DNA from: Candidatus Dadabacteria bacterium
GTDB lineage: Bacteria > Desulfobacterota_D > UBA1144 > Nemesobacterales > Nemesobacteraceae
Reading direction: 5' to 3'
DNA length: 38,437 nucleotides
Assembly: GCA_026705445.1 (NCBI GenBank)
Contig: JAPPAR010000029.1
Span: 1-38,437, forward strand
Shown here: piece by piece, positions 6,721-15,255 of the stretch
Numbering within the stretch: the first letter of the stretch is position 1
Layout: each line of letters begins with the position of its first letter
Translations under genes and position numbers: made by a program
Notes under the pieces: generated by a model
Told to the model about the DNA's origin: nothing
What the model saw: only the letters and a program-made list of their open reading frames with translations
The model's database searches: none

Positions 6721-7968
6721 ATGATTTCCGTACAGTCATTTATTCCAAGGTTGCTGGCCCCGACTATTCAGACTGCGTTAGAAGATACGCCCGTAGTTTG
6801 TCTTCTGGGTCCACGGCAAAGCGGTAAAACTACTCTTGTTAAGCAATTGGCTCCTGAACGCTCTTTCATCAGTTTTGAAAGACGCGAATACTATATTGCC
6901 GCCACCGAGGATCCGGACGGTTTCGTGGCGAGCCTTCCGGATACCGTAACTCTTGATGAAGTACAGCGGGTTCCTGAATTGCTCCACGCTATCAAGCTGT
7001 CCGTAGACGAGGACCGTCGGCCCGGCCGTTTCCTGCTGACTGGTTCAGCTAACCTTTTACTGCTGCCGACCGTTACGGAATCTCTGGCAGGAAGGATGGA
7101 AATTGTCCGGTTGTATCCATTAACAGAGGCGGAAAAGAACCGCGGACCGGGACATTTCCTCAAAGAGCTGCTTGATGACAATTTTAAACCTAGCATCGCG
7201 GCCCGCAGGCAATCTTCAGGGCCGCCGTTGGAAGAGCGGATAATCGGGGGCGGCTACCCCGAACCGTTAACCAGGACCCCCGGACGTGCGAGACAGTGGT
7301 ACAGGCAGTACCTGTCAAGCGTTATTGAGCGTGACGCCCGTGATGTTTTAAATTTAAGAGATACAGAACAACTGCTCCGCTTGCTGGAACTGGTTTCCCT
7401 GCGAGGCGGGGAGTTGCTCAGCGTCAGCAACTTGGCCAATAATCTTGCAGTACACAGAGAGTCGGTGGAGAACTGGCTAGCTGTCCTTGAGCGTCTTTTT
7501 CTGTTGCGCCGTTTACCCGCTTGGCACTCCAATACCTCAAAACGCCTGATCAAATCGCCGAAGGTGCATTTGCTTGACAGTGGGCTTGCCTCAATGCTTA
7601 TGAATCTTGGGGTTTCCGACTGGTTATCCGACAGGGGCCGCATGGGGCACCTGCTTGAGACTTTTGTTTTGCAGCAGCTTGTCGCTCAGGCGACATGGAC
7701 GAACCCTGATCTGCGTTTCTGGCACTATCGCGACAAGGACAAGGTAGAGGTGGATATTGTTATTACGCTCGGCAGGAAAACTTGGGGGATAGAAATCAAG
7801 GCGTCAAGCGGGATTACCCCAAGGGACGGACGCGGGCTTAGAAGGCTCGCGGATCGGTGTGGACCGGATTTTGTCCGCGGAATCCTGTTTTATGCGGGTT
7901 CGGATATTTTTAATTTCAAAGACGGGCGGATTCTGGCCATGCCGCTCGAAGAACTCTGGAAGCGATAG
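6721..7968 (+). CDS. AAA-type ATP-binding protein with DUF4143 domain
   Basis: The N-terminal AAA_14 domain has a Walker A at about residues 30-37 (GPRQSGKT), a Walker B-like TLDEVQRVPEL (about 77-87) and the sensor-like FLLTGSANLLLLP. The C-terminal DUF4143 region contains GGYPEPL, YLSSVIERDARD, a winged-helix-like LSVSNLANNLAVHRESVENWL, and a restriction-nuclease-like core W.YRDKDKVEVDIVI.....WGIEIKAS (D, E.K pattern). The 415-aa length is normal for these stand-alone ATPases. They are common as scattered singletons with patchy distribution, and their function is not established; a conflict or defence role is suspected. There is no Shine-Dalgarno sequence, but a promoter abuts the ATG. It lies between murQ and anmK and separates the recycling genes. 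Confidence 0.85.
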   Translation: MISVQSFIPRLLAPTIQTALEDTPVVCLLGPRQSGKTTLVKQLAPERSFISFERREYYIAATEDPDGFVASLPDTVTLDEVQRVPELLHAIKLSVDEDRRPGRFLLTGSANLLLLPTVTESLAGRMEIVRLYPLTEAEKNRGPGHFLKELLDDNFKPSIAARRQSSGPPLEERIIGGGYPEPLTRTPGRARQWYRQYLSSVIERDARDVLNLRDTEQLLRLLELVSLRGGELLSVSNLANNLAVHRESVENWLAVLERLFLLRRLPAWHSNTSKRLIKSPKVHLLDSGLASMLMNLGVSDWLSDRGRMGHLLETFVLQQLVAQATWTNPDLRFWHYRDKDKVEVDIVITLGRKTWGIEIKASSGITPRDGRGLRRLADRCGPDFVRGILFYAGSDIFNFKDGRILAMPLEELWKR

Positions 7969-8027
7969 TGTGTGTATTTGAGGAGTTTGCCTGCTAAACT
8001 ACCGCTCTATCAGGTAACTTTTTCCGC

Positions 8028-9209
8028 GTGAACTGGCTCCGTCCGATAATTTCAAAAGAAGAAAAACTGGTAGTTGGTCTCATTTCCGGGACTTCAATGG
8101 ACGGTATTGACGCGGCGCTGGTAAGGATTCGCGGCTCGGGAGAGGATGCAGAAGTGGAGGTTGAGGACTTTATCTGCCGGGAATACTCCGATGACGCAAG
8201 GAAGCTCCTTCTCTCGCCCGGCGTCCTGAACACCGCCTCACTATCCGATCTTAATTTCCTGCTCGGCCAGGAGTTTGCCGCGGCGGTCTTTGATCTTCTG
8301 CGGAAGGCGGCACTCAAAACGACCGACATTGACCTAGTGGGCACCCACGGCCAGACGGTTTTTCATAACCCTCCTTCTCTGGGACAGGAGGTTTCCTCGA
8401 CCCTTCAGCTGGGCGAAGCGGACGTTATCTGCGAGGCTACGGGAATTACCACGGTGGGAGATTTCAGGACTAGGGATATGGCGGCGGGCGGAGAAGGAGC
8501 GCCCTTTATCCCCTACGTCGACTACCTGCTGTTCTCCGGAACCGGTAAAAACGTAATAGCCCATAACATAGGGGGCATTTCCAACTGCACTCTGGTCACG
8601 AAAAAACTCGGGGAACTTCTGGCTTTCGATACGGGACCCGGCAATTCCTTGGTGGACTCGGTGGTGCGCCTTGCCTCGGGTGGCGAGAGGAGTTTCGATG
8701 AGGACGGCACGATAGCGGGGGAGGGTTCGGTTAATAAGGACATTTTCCGCAGGCTCATGAAAAATCCGTACCTTGATATAGAACCCCCTAAATCGACCGG
8801 CAGGGAGCTTTTCGGGGAACGGATGGCGGGGAGGCTTTTTTCCCTTGCCCAGAAAAAAGGGGTATCCCTTCCCGATCTCCTGCGCACCCTCGTCGAGTTT
8901 ACTGCCTGTTCTATAGTCTCTGCCTATGAAAGATTCATTTACCCTCGTGCGGATGTGGAAGAAGTCGTGCTGAGCGGCGGCGGCGCCAGAAACCCCGTAA
9001 TGGTCTCGAGGCTTCGCGAAAAGCTCGTCCCGACGCGGCTTTGCCTCTCGGATGAATACGGTGTTCCCGCAGATGCCAAGGAAGCTCTAGGATTCGCGGT
9101 GCTTGCGAATGAAACCGTGTGCGGGAACCGGACGAACGTGCCGGCAGTTACGGGAGCCCGGGATGCCACGTTTCTCGGAAAAATCTCGATTGGGAAGAAT
9201 ATCTTGTAA
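8028..9209 (+). CDS. anmK: Anhydro-N-acetylmuramic acid kinase AnmK
   Basis: AnmK hydrolyses and phosphorylates 1,6-anhydro-MurNAc to MurNAc-6-P with ATP, feeding MurQ. The N-terminal signature is VGLISGTSMDGIDAALVRI. Further actin-like-fold motifs are GTHGQTVFHNP, TTVGDFRTRDMAAGGEGAPFIPYVD, NIGGISNCT, AFDTGPGNSL and VVLSGGGARNPVM. The length of 393 aa is slightly above the usual about 370. It starts with GTG at 8028; no Shine-Dalgarno sequence is visible. A TAnnnT hexamer (8015-8020) ends 7 nt upstream, as for the leaderless candidates, but without a good -35. The nagZ start follows 3 bp after the stop, so the two are cotranscribed. Confidence 0.96.
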   Translation: MNWLRPIISKEEKLVVGLISGTSMDGIDAALVRIRGSGEDAEVEVEDFICREYSDDARKLLLSPGVLNTASLSDLNFLLGQEFAAAVFDLLRKAALKTTDIDLVGTHGQTVFHNPPSLGQEVSSTLQLGEADVICEATGITTVGDFRTRDMAAGGEGAPFIPYVDYLLFSGTGKNVIAHNIGGISNCTLVTKKLGELLAFDTGPGNSLVDSVVRLASGGERSFDEDGTIAGEGSVNKDIFRRLMKNPYLDIEPPKSTGRELFGERMAGRLFSLAQKKGVSLPDLLRTLVEFTACSIVSAYERFIYPRADVEEVVLSGGGARNPVMVSRLREKLVPTRLCLSDEYGVPADAKEALGFAVLANETVCGNRTNVPAVTGARDATFLGKISIGKNIL

Positions 9210-9211
9210 AA

Positions 9212-10729
9212 ATGTATGAGAATCCTTCAGTTTTTTCCTCAAAAGACCTCCCCGCGTCCCGGCGCGCGGCACAGTTTATTATGCCGAGAATCGATTTTCA
9301 GGACCCCGGCTCGGTCAAACGGGCGGAGCGTCTCGCGCGGGATTTCTGTGTCTGCGGCTTCATAATATTCAACGGGGATGTCGAGCGGGTGAGGGAGACC
9401 ACGCGGAGGCTTTCGGCTCTCTCCGAGTTTCCGCTCTTTTTCGGCTGCGACGTTGAAAGGGGCCTCGGTCAGCGCGTTTCGGGAGGGACTCTTTTTCCTT
9501 TCGCCATGGCCCAGGGGGCAATGGACGACGAGGAGCTTCTGAAGCGTCAGGCTATGATAACGGCCCGGGAGATGAGATACTGCGGGCTCAATCTTGCCTT
9601 CGCTCCGGTTCTTGACGTTAATTCCGAGCCACAAAACCCGATAATAAACGTGAGGGCGTTCTCTGATGATCCCGCGGTTGTCTCGAAACTGGGAGGAGTT
9701 TTTGCGGAGACCATGCAGAAAGAGGGAGCGCTAGCCTGCGGGAAGCACTTTCCGGGCCACGGCGCCACCCTCGAGGATTCCCATGCCTGCCTTCCTACAG
9801 TCGAAAGGTCTCTTGAGCGTCTCATGGAGTCGGATATTCTGCCTTTTCGGGAAGCGATTGCGAAAAGGCTTCACTGCGTGATGCCGGCCCATGTCTGTTA
9901 TACCGCCCTTGACCCTCTCGGAGTTCCTGCCACCCTATCGGAACCGATTCTGCGGGGCCTTCTGCGCGGAAGGCTCGGATTCAACGGCCTGATCGTCTCG
10001 GATTCCTTCAGAATGGACGCGCTGGGAGGGGATGAGCGGGAGGAGGAAAACATTCTGGCGGCTCTTGCGAGCGGGGTGGACATAGTTCTTGACCCAAGGG
10101 ACCCAGAGGGATTCCTCGAAAGAAGGGCGGAGGACGACTTTTTTAAAGACCCAGCTCGGGGAGAATCTCTCTCCAGGATATCCTACGCGAAGGGGCTTTT
10201 CGCCTCGGGCGGGGACGAAGCTCCGCCACCCGATTTTAAGAAAAACCGCGAGGAAGCAGGGGAAATCGCCCGCCGCTCGGCCTGTATTGTTCGAGGAGGC
10301 AGGCTTCGCGGCGAAAAAGTCTCGGTCTTTCATTTTGGCAGGGAAGATGCGGGGGAGCTTCTGGATGGGCTTCGCGAGGGATTCTCCGAGGGAGGAGTGA
10401 CGTTGGAGAAGAGCTTTTGCTGCCCCGAACTGCCGCCAAGGGAAAATGTTTCCTCGCTCGTGTGCGTTTTGTCCGCCGCCCCGGCAGGATGGACGGAGAA
10501 CTGCATTGTTCCCCCGGCGATAGCTGATTACGTAAACGGTCTCTCCTCCTTTCCGGGTGAAAAAATTCTGCTTACCTTCGGCTCTCCCTATCCCGCGGCC
10601 GAGTTTCCCTTTTTCAATACCGTGATCTCGCTTTTCGATTCGTCGCGCGCGGCGGGTCGCGCTGCCGCGGAAATCCTTGCGGGAGAGCGGATGTCGGCTG
10701 CTAAGCTTCCGGTGAGAACAGGTCCATGA
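9212..10729 (+). CDS. nagZ: NagZ-like beta-N-acetylhexosaminidase (GH3) with C-terminal extension
   Basis: This glycoside hydrolase family 3 enzyme is expected to remove GlcNAc from GlcNAc-anhydroMurNAc, giving anhydro-MurNAc for AnmK. The NagZ signature KHFPGHG (178-184) is followed by EDSH with the Asp189-His191 dyad that serves as acid/base in NagZ. The nucleophile lies in IVSDSFRMDAL (D264). No signal peptide is seen, so it is cytoplasmic. At 505 aa it is much longer than E. coli NagZ (341 aa), with about 170 extra C-terminal residues resembling the second domain of two-domain GH3 enzymes. The frame opens inside anmK, but the ATG at 9212 (MYENPSVF), 3 bp after anmK, is the natural start. 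It overlaps the symporter by ATGA. Confidence 0.9.
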   Translation: MYENPSVFSSKDLPASRRAAQFIMPRIDFQDPGSVKRAERLARDFCVCGFIIFNGDVERVRETTRRLSALSEFPLFFGCDVERGLGQRVSGGTLFPFAMAQGAMDDEELLKRQAMITAREMRYCGLNLAFAPVLDVNSEPQNPIINVRAFSDDPAVVSKLGGVFAETMQKEGALACGKHFPGHGATLEDSHACLPTVERSLERLMESDILPFREAIAKRLHCVMPAHVCYTALDPLGVPATLSEPILRGLLRGRLGFNGLIVSDSFRMDALGGDEREEENILAALASGVDIVLDPRDPEGFLERRAEDDFFKDPARGESLSRISYAKGLFASGGDEAPPPDFKKNREEAGEIARRSACIVRGGRLRGEKVSVFHFGREDAGELLDGLREGFSEGGVTLEKSFCCPELPPRENVSSLVCVLSAAPAGWTENCIVPPAIADYVNGLSSFPGEKILLTFGSPYPAAEFPFFNTVISLFDSSRAAGRAAAEILAGERMSAAKLPVRTGP

Positions 10730-12468
10730 AACTCCACGCCGTAGACTGGATGCTGCTCGGCCTCTACCTGGCCTTTTCCCTGGGAGTGGGACTTTATTTT
10801 TCAAGGAGGGCGTCCGGGAGTCTTTCAGACTATTTCGTTTCGGGGCGCGGGCTTCCTTGGTGGCTTCTCGGAACCTCGATGGTCGCCACCACTTTCGCCG
10901 CCGACACCCCGCTTGCCATAACCGGGTGGATAAGGACCGAAGGGATATGGAAGAACTGGTTCTGGTGGAACTACATCTTCAGCCACGCGCTCGTGATAGT
11001 GGTTTTCTCGAGGCTCTGGAGAAGGGCGCAGGTTATAACCGACAACGAGCTGATAGAGCTTCGCTACGGGGGCCGCCCCGCCGCGTTTCTCCGGGGGTTC
11101 AAGGCGTTTTATTTCTCGACGATTTTCAATTTCATAGTGATGGGGTGGGTTATAACCGCGATGATCAAGGTGTTTGAGGTCTTTTTCGGAGTGGGGCAGA
11201 TATATGCGGTTTCGCTTTGCGTAGGAATCGTGCTCGTCTACACGGTCTTCTCCGGGCTCTGGGGAGTCGTGATAACGGATTTCGTACAGTACGCGATAGC
11301 GCTCGGCGGCACGATCATACTCGCGGTCGTGGTAATAAATTCTGACGCAGTCGGAGGGTACGGGCAGTTCGTAAGCAAAATCGCGGAGCTTCCCCCCGAG
11401 CAGACCTCCATGTTCATTACGCAGACTGCAGGCACTGAAGAGTTTTTCTCCTCTGACTTTTTCACATTCATTATCTTCATGACTGTTGTCTGGTGGTCCT
11501 CCCACAACGCTGACGGCGGAGGTTACTTCATACAGCGGCTCTGTTCCGCAAAAGACGAGAGACACGCCCTTGCGGGCACGGCGTGGTTTGCGCTTAACCA
11601 TTACGTGCTTCGCCTCTGGCCGTGGGTTCTGGTTGCGCTGGCTTCGGTGGTAATCTTTCCCGAAGCGGCCGGGGTGGCAGGCGGGGACGATGAGTCGGTT
11701 TACCTTGTGATGATAAGGGACTTTCTCCCGCCGGGTCTTCGGGGCCTTCTGCTGGTTTCCTTTCTCGCGGCGTTTATGTCCACGGTTTCTACCCACCTTA
11801 ACTGGGGTGCCTCGTATCTCGTGAATGATCTTTACAGGAGGTTCGTGCGGCAAAGCGCCCCGCAGCGCCATTACGTGGCGGTCTCGAGGATCGCGACCGT
11901 GGTGCTTGCCGTCATCGCGGGCGCAGTGGCGCTTCAGATAAAAAACATAGGGGATGCCTGGATATTTCTCTGGGCCATGAGTTCGGGAGTCGGCCTTGTG
12001 CTCATACTCAGGTGGTTCTGGTGGAGGATAAACGCCTGGAGCGAGATAGTGGCGCTTGCATCGTCGCTTGCGACCATACTGGTTCTGATTCTCTACACAG
12101 AGGCCAGGGGCATTCCGCTTGAACTGCGCCACCAGATACTGGTTGTTCCCGTCTCGATAGCCTGCTGGGTTGCGGCCACTTTCGCCACGGCTCCCGAGTC
12201 CTGGGAAAAACTCTCGGAATTCTACTCGAGGGTAAGGCCCCCTGGCCTCTGGTCCCCTGTCCGCAAGAAAGCTGGAATTGCGCCGGGGCGGGGAGTTCTC
12301 TCTTCTGTTTTTCTTAACTGGTCGCTTGTCGTGTCCTTTCTTCTCTGTTTCATGATAGGGACGGGCAAGCTCGTTCTGGGAGACGTGGAAACCGCGCTCT
12401 GGCTTCTTTGCGGCTCTGCGCTTGCGCTTGTCCTCATCCTTCGCCGCCGCGGCAGTTTTTTCCGCTAG
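10726..12468 (+). CDS. Sodium:solute symporter (SSS family), candidate muropeptide-sugar importer
   Basis: The 580-aa polytopic membrane protein has about 13-14 hydrophobic segments and SSS-family features: an N-terminal WMLLGLYLAFSLGVGLYFSR helix, SLSDYFVSGRGLPWWLLGTSMVATTFAADTPL, the GLWGVVITDFVQYAIAL region, and FLAAFMSTVSTHLNWGASYLVNDLY (the Na+-site helix region). The substrate cannot be read from sequence. Its start codon overlaps the nagZ stop (ATGA), and anmK and murQ lie upstream, which points to uptake of a cell-wall sugar or muropeptide fragment, the job of AmpG or MurP in other bacteria. This substrate is inference only. The last about 40 residues are basic. Confidence 0.85.
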   Translation: MKLHAVDWMLLGLYLAFSLGVGLYFSRRASGSLSDYFVSGRGLPWWLLGTSMVATTFAADTPLAITGWIRTEGIWKNWFWWNYIFSHALVIVVFSRLWRRAQVITDNELIELRYGGRPAAFLRGFKAFYFSTIFNFIVMGWVITAMIKVFEVFFGVGQIYAVSLCVGIVLVYTVFSGLWGVVITDFVQYAIALGGTIILAVVVINSDAVGGYGQFVSKIAELPPEQTSMFITQTAGTEEFFSSDFFTFIIFMTVVWWSSHNADGGGYFIQRLCSAKDERHALAGTAWFALNHYVLRLWPWVLVALASVVIFPEAAGVAGGDDESVYLVMIRDFLPPGLRGLLLVSFLAAFMSTVSTHLNWGASYLVNDLYRRFVRQSAPQRHYVAVSRIATVVLAVIAGAVALQIKNIGDAWIFLWAMSSGVGLVLILRWFWWRINAWSEIVALASSLATILVLILYTEARGIPLELRHQILVVPVSIACWVAATFATAPESWEKLSEFYSRVRPPGLWSPVRKKAGIAPGRGVLSSVFLNWSLVVSFLLCFMIGTGKLVLGDVETALWLLCGSALALVLILRRRGSFFR

Positions 12469-12492
12469 CGGCTTCAGTATTTTCCCTTTCTG

Positions 12493-12501
12493 TGGTATAT
12501 A
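12493..12501 (+). promoter_or_regulatory. Extended -10 promoter of nuoI
   Basis: TGG followed by TATATA (12496-12501) matches an extended -10 (TGnTATAAT type), with a weak TTCAGT 17 bp upstream. It ends 10 nt before the ATG at 12512 and touches the alternative ATG at 12503, so the downstream ATG is more plausible. Confidence 0.4.
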
Positions 12502-12511
12502 GATGGTTGCT

Positions 12512-13129
12512 ATGGCGATAAACGTAAAAGTGCTTGAGCGACCCCGGCTTTCTTTCTGGGAGAAGCTTTACATTCCCCAGGTGCTGAAGGGCCTTATGAT
12601 CACCATAAGGCACATCACGCGTCACCAGCCGATAACCGTGAAATACCCCGAGGAGGTAAAAGCGCTTCCTGAGAACTACAGGGGGCTTCACGTAATGCCT
12701 GCCGATGACGAGGGCGAGATAAGGTGCGTTGCGTGCAAGCTCTGCGAGATCGCGTGTCCCACCCAGGCTATCTCCATAGTCTCGGAACCCGCGGACGATT
12801 ACGGAATCGAGAGAAGGCCAAAGGTATACAACATAGACTTCATGCGCTGCGTTTTCTGCGGCTTCTGCGTTGAGGCCTGCCCGTGCGACGCGCTTCGGAT
12901 GGGAATGAAGTACGAACTCTCTTCGTATAACCGCGCTGGACTCGTTCACACCAAAGAGGTTTTCTTTGACCCCAACGTAAAAAGCGACGCCCCGAGGGAC
13001 AACGCGAACTTTCTTTACAAGATGGGCAAGGGAGAGATTCTTGATTCCCCGGAGGAAATTTCAAGAATAATGGGGATGGACGGGACCTACTCGAAAGAAG
13101 AACCGGTTTCCGGATCGCCGGGCTCCTGA
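12512..13129 (+). CDS. nuoI: NADH-quinone oxidoreductase subunit I (NuoI)
   Basis: NuoI carries iron-sulfur clusters N6a and N6b in the peripheral arm of complex I. Two [4Fe-4S] motifs are present, CVACKLCEIACP and CVFCGFCVEACP, followed by the typical EVFFDP segment. The amphipathic N-terminus (WEKLYIPQVLKGLMITIRHI) matches the membrane-contacting helix of the family. The frame also has an ATG at 12503 (three more residues), but the promoter-like sequence ends at 12501, so I start at 12512 (MAINVKV). No other complex I subunit is adjacent. The C-terminal tail (TYSKEEPVSGSPGS) is unremarkable. It converges on accAD. Confidence 0.93.
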   Translation: MAINVKVLERPRLSFWEKLYIPQVLKGLMITIRHITRHQPITVKYPEEVKALPENYRGLHVMPADDEGEIRCVACKLCEIACPTQAISIVSEPADDYGIERRPKVYNIDFMRCVFCGFCVEACPCDALRMGMKYELSSYNRAGLVHTKEVFFDPNVKSDAPRDNANFLYKMGKGEILDSPEEISRIMGMDGTYSKEEPVSGSPGS

Positions 13130-13174
13130 CAAAACGCAACTGCTAGACGTGTCAGGCACCTGCGCGTGTTTTAT

Positions 13175-15022
13175 CTAGAGCCAGTCATCTTCGTAAGCGC
13201 CCTCGGGCCGCTGGTGGAAAGACCCTGTGTCGAGACTGTTTCTGAATCCCCTGAACTTTAGCAGACCGGATATAGCCGGTTTTATCTGGCTTCTTTCAAG
13301 CACTAGGTGAACCCCGCCGTATTTCTCGTAAAATTCGGAGGTCATTATTTTGGGATCAACCCCCCTGCCGCCGCTTGTGAGCTTGACGACCCGGTCCCCG
13401 GCAAAGGCTATAGTCGCTTTTTTCTCCGCTATTATAAAATCTCCCTGAACGGAATAACTTGCCAGAGCCCCTCCGGTTGTCGGGTGGCCGAGTATGGATA
13501 TGTTGGGAAGGCTGCTTTCTCTGAGTTTTATGATTGCCAGTATAGTTTTGGCCATCTGGTAAAGAGCCACCGTTCCTTCCTGCATTCTGGCTCCTCCGCT
13601 TACCGTCACGGTTAAAAGCGGAAGCCTGTGTTCTATGGCGTAGTCCACCACTATGTTCATTTTCTCGCCGAAAACGGCACTCATCGATCCGCCCATGAAC
13701 CTGAAATCGCAGACCGCTACGGCTACCGGTATGCCGAACATGGTTCCGTAGCCGGTAACGAGGGAGTCCTTGGAGTCGGTCCTCCCGGCGAGTTTCTTTA
13801 TCGAGGATGAATAATTGAAAAACTTGTAGACGGGGTCGATATCCTCAAGGCAGAGTTTGGGTTCGATCTCGTGGAAGGACATGTCGTCCAGCAGAAAGTC
13901 CAGATAGTCATCGGAACTCAGCGCCTCGGGGCGGCCGCAGTAAGGACAAGATGAATTGTTTGCGTGGAGATCTTCTTTTGTCAACTGTTTTTTGCATCCG
14001 GGGCGTATGATCTTTCCCTGACCGTCCTTTTCGTCGTTGCAGAAGTGAGGTTCCGCTCCGTAGATGGCTATCTGCATTTCGGAGATGTCGGGATTCTCCT
14101 TTTTCCTGCTGAAGTAGTGGGGAAGCCATGCTTTTATTTTTTTTGCTATTCCCTCATAGACCGGGCGCTGTTTTTTTGTCCGACCGCATCTCTCGATCTT
14201 TCTTCGCAGCTCATTTCGCAGATGCCTTACGTCAAAGCGGTCCACATCCTTTGACGCGGCAACGAGCGACGCCTGCAGGTTTTTGAGGGTTGAGGGGATG
14301 TAGCCGTCTTTTCCTAGAGGGGCTTCTTTCACTATGTCGTCTATTATTCCGTACCTCTTCATATGGGTCGCCGTGGGCTGCAGCACCTCGAGCGCTTCGG
14401 CTACCTTGTCGGCGCTTCTGAAAAGAATTGCGGAGCACCCCTCCGCGGTTATTACGGAGTATTCGGCTCTCGAGAGCATAAGCCTTCTGTGTCCCAGCTG
14501 TATGGCGATCGCGCCGCCGCTTCCCCCGAGCCCGAGTACCGTGGTTATCGTTTTCGTTCTTATGGAAATCATCTTTGACTGGCAGTAGGAAATCAGCCAG
14601 GACTGAAGCTTTTCGGCCGAGTATTCGTAGGGATCCCCGCCCACGGTGTCAATGAATGTGTATAGCTTGAGGCCGTGCTGCTCGGCGTATTCCATCATGC
14701 AGATGGAGAGTCCGTAACCGTCGGCCTTTATCATTCCGTAGTTAAGCTTCGTTCTGTCTTTTTCATTTGAAGGTGTCTGCTGGGCTATTATGGCCACTTC
14801 CTCGCCGGTGCCCTTGAACACGGCCGTACCCGCTATGAGGGCGGAATCATTGACAAACTCGATCTTCCTGCCCGAAGGGGCGTGTATGAAGTTCCTGAAC
14901 CCGTAGAGCTTGTCCCAGGGAGTGAAGTCGGTAAAAAGGGTTCCGATCAGGTGTTTTGACTTGATCCTGTCGTAACTCTTCGCTTCCTCGTGGGCCTTAA
15001 GTATTTTTGCAGTTGATGCCAT
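13175..15022 (-). CDS. Fused acetyl-CoA carboxylase carboxyltransferase (AccA-AccD in one chain)
   Basis: One 615-aa chain holds both carboxyltransferase halves that make malonyl-CoA for fatty-acid synthesis. The N-terminal half (about 30-270) is AccA-like: LKLYTFIDTVGGDP, VLGLGGSGGAIAIQLGHRRLML and YSVITAEGCSAILF. The C-terminal half (about 320-600) is AccD-like: a zinc ribbon (C328, C343, C359, C362), DFRFMGGSMSAVFGEK, SGGARMQEGTVALYQMAKT, PTTGGALASYS and TIAFAGDRVV. The order is alpha then beta. The first zinc knuckle is stretched to C-x14-C instead of the usual C-x2-C. There is no Shine-Dalgarno sequence. Biotin carboxylase (accC) and BCCP (accB) are not in the window. The reaction is inferred from the family; propionyl-CoA carboxylase-type substrates are less likely given the zinc ribbon. 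Confidence 0.9.
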   Translation of the reverse strand: MASTAKILKAHEEAKSYDRIKSKHLIGTLFTDFTPWDKLYGFRNFIHAPSGRKIEFVNDSALIAGTAVFKGTGEEVAIIAQQTPSNEKDRTKLNYGMIKADGYGLSICMMEYAEQHGLKLYTFIDTVGGDPYEYSAEKLQSWLISYCQSKMISIRTKTITTVLGLGGSGGAIAIQLGHRRLMLSRAEYSVITAEGCSAILFRSADKVAEALEVLQPTATHMKRYGIIDDIVKEAPLGKDGYIPSTLKNLQASLVAASKDVDRFDVRHLRNELRRKIERCGRTKKQRPVYEGIAKKIKAWLPHYFSRKKENPDISEMQIAIYGAEPHFCNDEKDGQGKIIRPGCKKQLTKEDLHANNSSCPYCGRPEALSSDDYLDFLLDDMSFHEIEPKLCLEDIDPVYKFFNYSSSIKKLAGRTDSKDSLVTGYGTMFGIPVAVAVCDFRFMGGSMSAVFGEKMNIVVDYAIEHRLPLLTVTVSGGARMQEGTVALYQMAKTILAIIKLRESSLPNISILGHPTTGGALASYSVQGDFIIAEKKATIAFAGDRVVKLTSGGRGVDPKIMTSEFYEKYGGVHLVLERSQIKPAISGLLKFRGFRNSLDTGSFHQRPEGAYEDDWL

Positions 15023-15032
15023 GTTATGTTAC

Positions 15033-15058
15033 GCGGTAACCGCTTAGCGAATCCGCTA
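15033..15058 (-). other. Two small dyads in the accAD leader
   Basis: GCGGTAACCGC (15033-15043, a perfect dyad around one base) and TAGCG-AATC-CGCTA (15045-15058, 5-bp stem, 4-nt loop) sit side by side, 10-36 nt before the start codon. They could form small hairpins in the mRNA leader or be protein-binding sites. No function is known. Confidence 0.35.
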
Positions 15059-15064
15059 CATGTA

Positions 15065-15092
15065 ATTATATAATCAAATTTGCTTATGCGAA
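15065..15092 (-). promoter_or_regulatory. Candidate promoter of accAD
   Basis: On the minus strand TTCGCA (plus 15087-15092), a 16-bp spacer and a perfect TATAAT (plus 15065-15070) lie about 42 bp before the start codon. The -10 is strong and the -35 matches TTGACA at 4 of 6. Confidence 0.5.
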
Positions 15093-15255
15093 AAAGAAAT
15101 CCGTTTTCCCGAAAACCATGACTTGTTGCTTATAAACCGGCTAAGAAGTCTGTTTTTTTGGCCTACAAGCACTCAGTGAATCTTCCGCGCGAAGGTTCGC
15201 CACGGGACTCGGCAAAGGTTTTGTGGGGAAAATTGAATATTGCGGATTTCTTTTT

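Noticed and set aside
10825-12132. 435-codon minus-strand ORF opposite the symporter
   Set aside because: Antisense shadow of a clear SSS transporter; rich in His/Arg/Pro with no domain.
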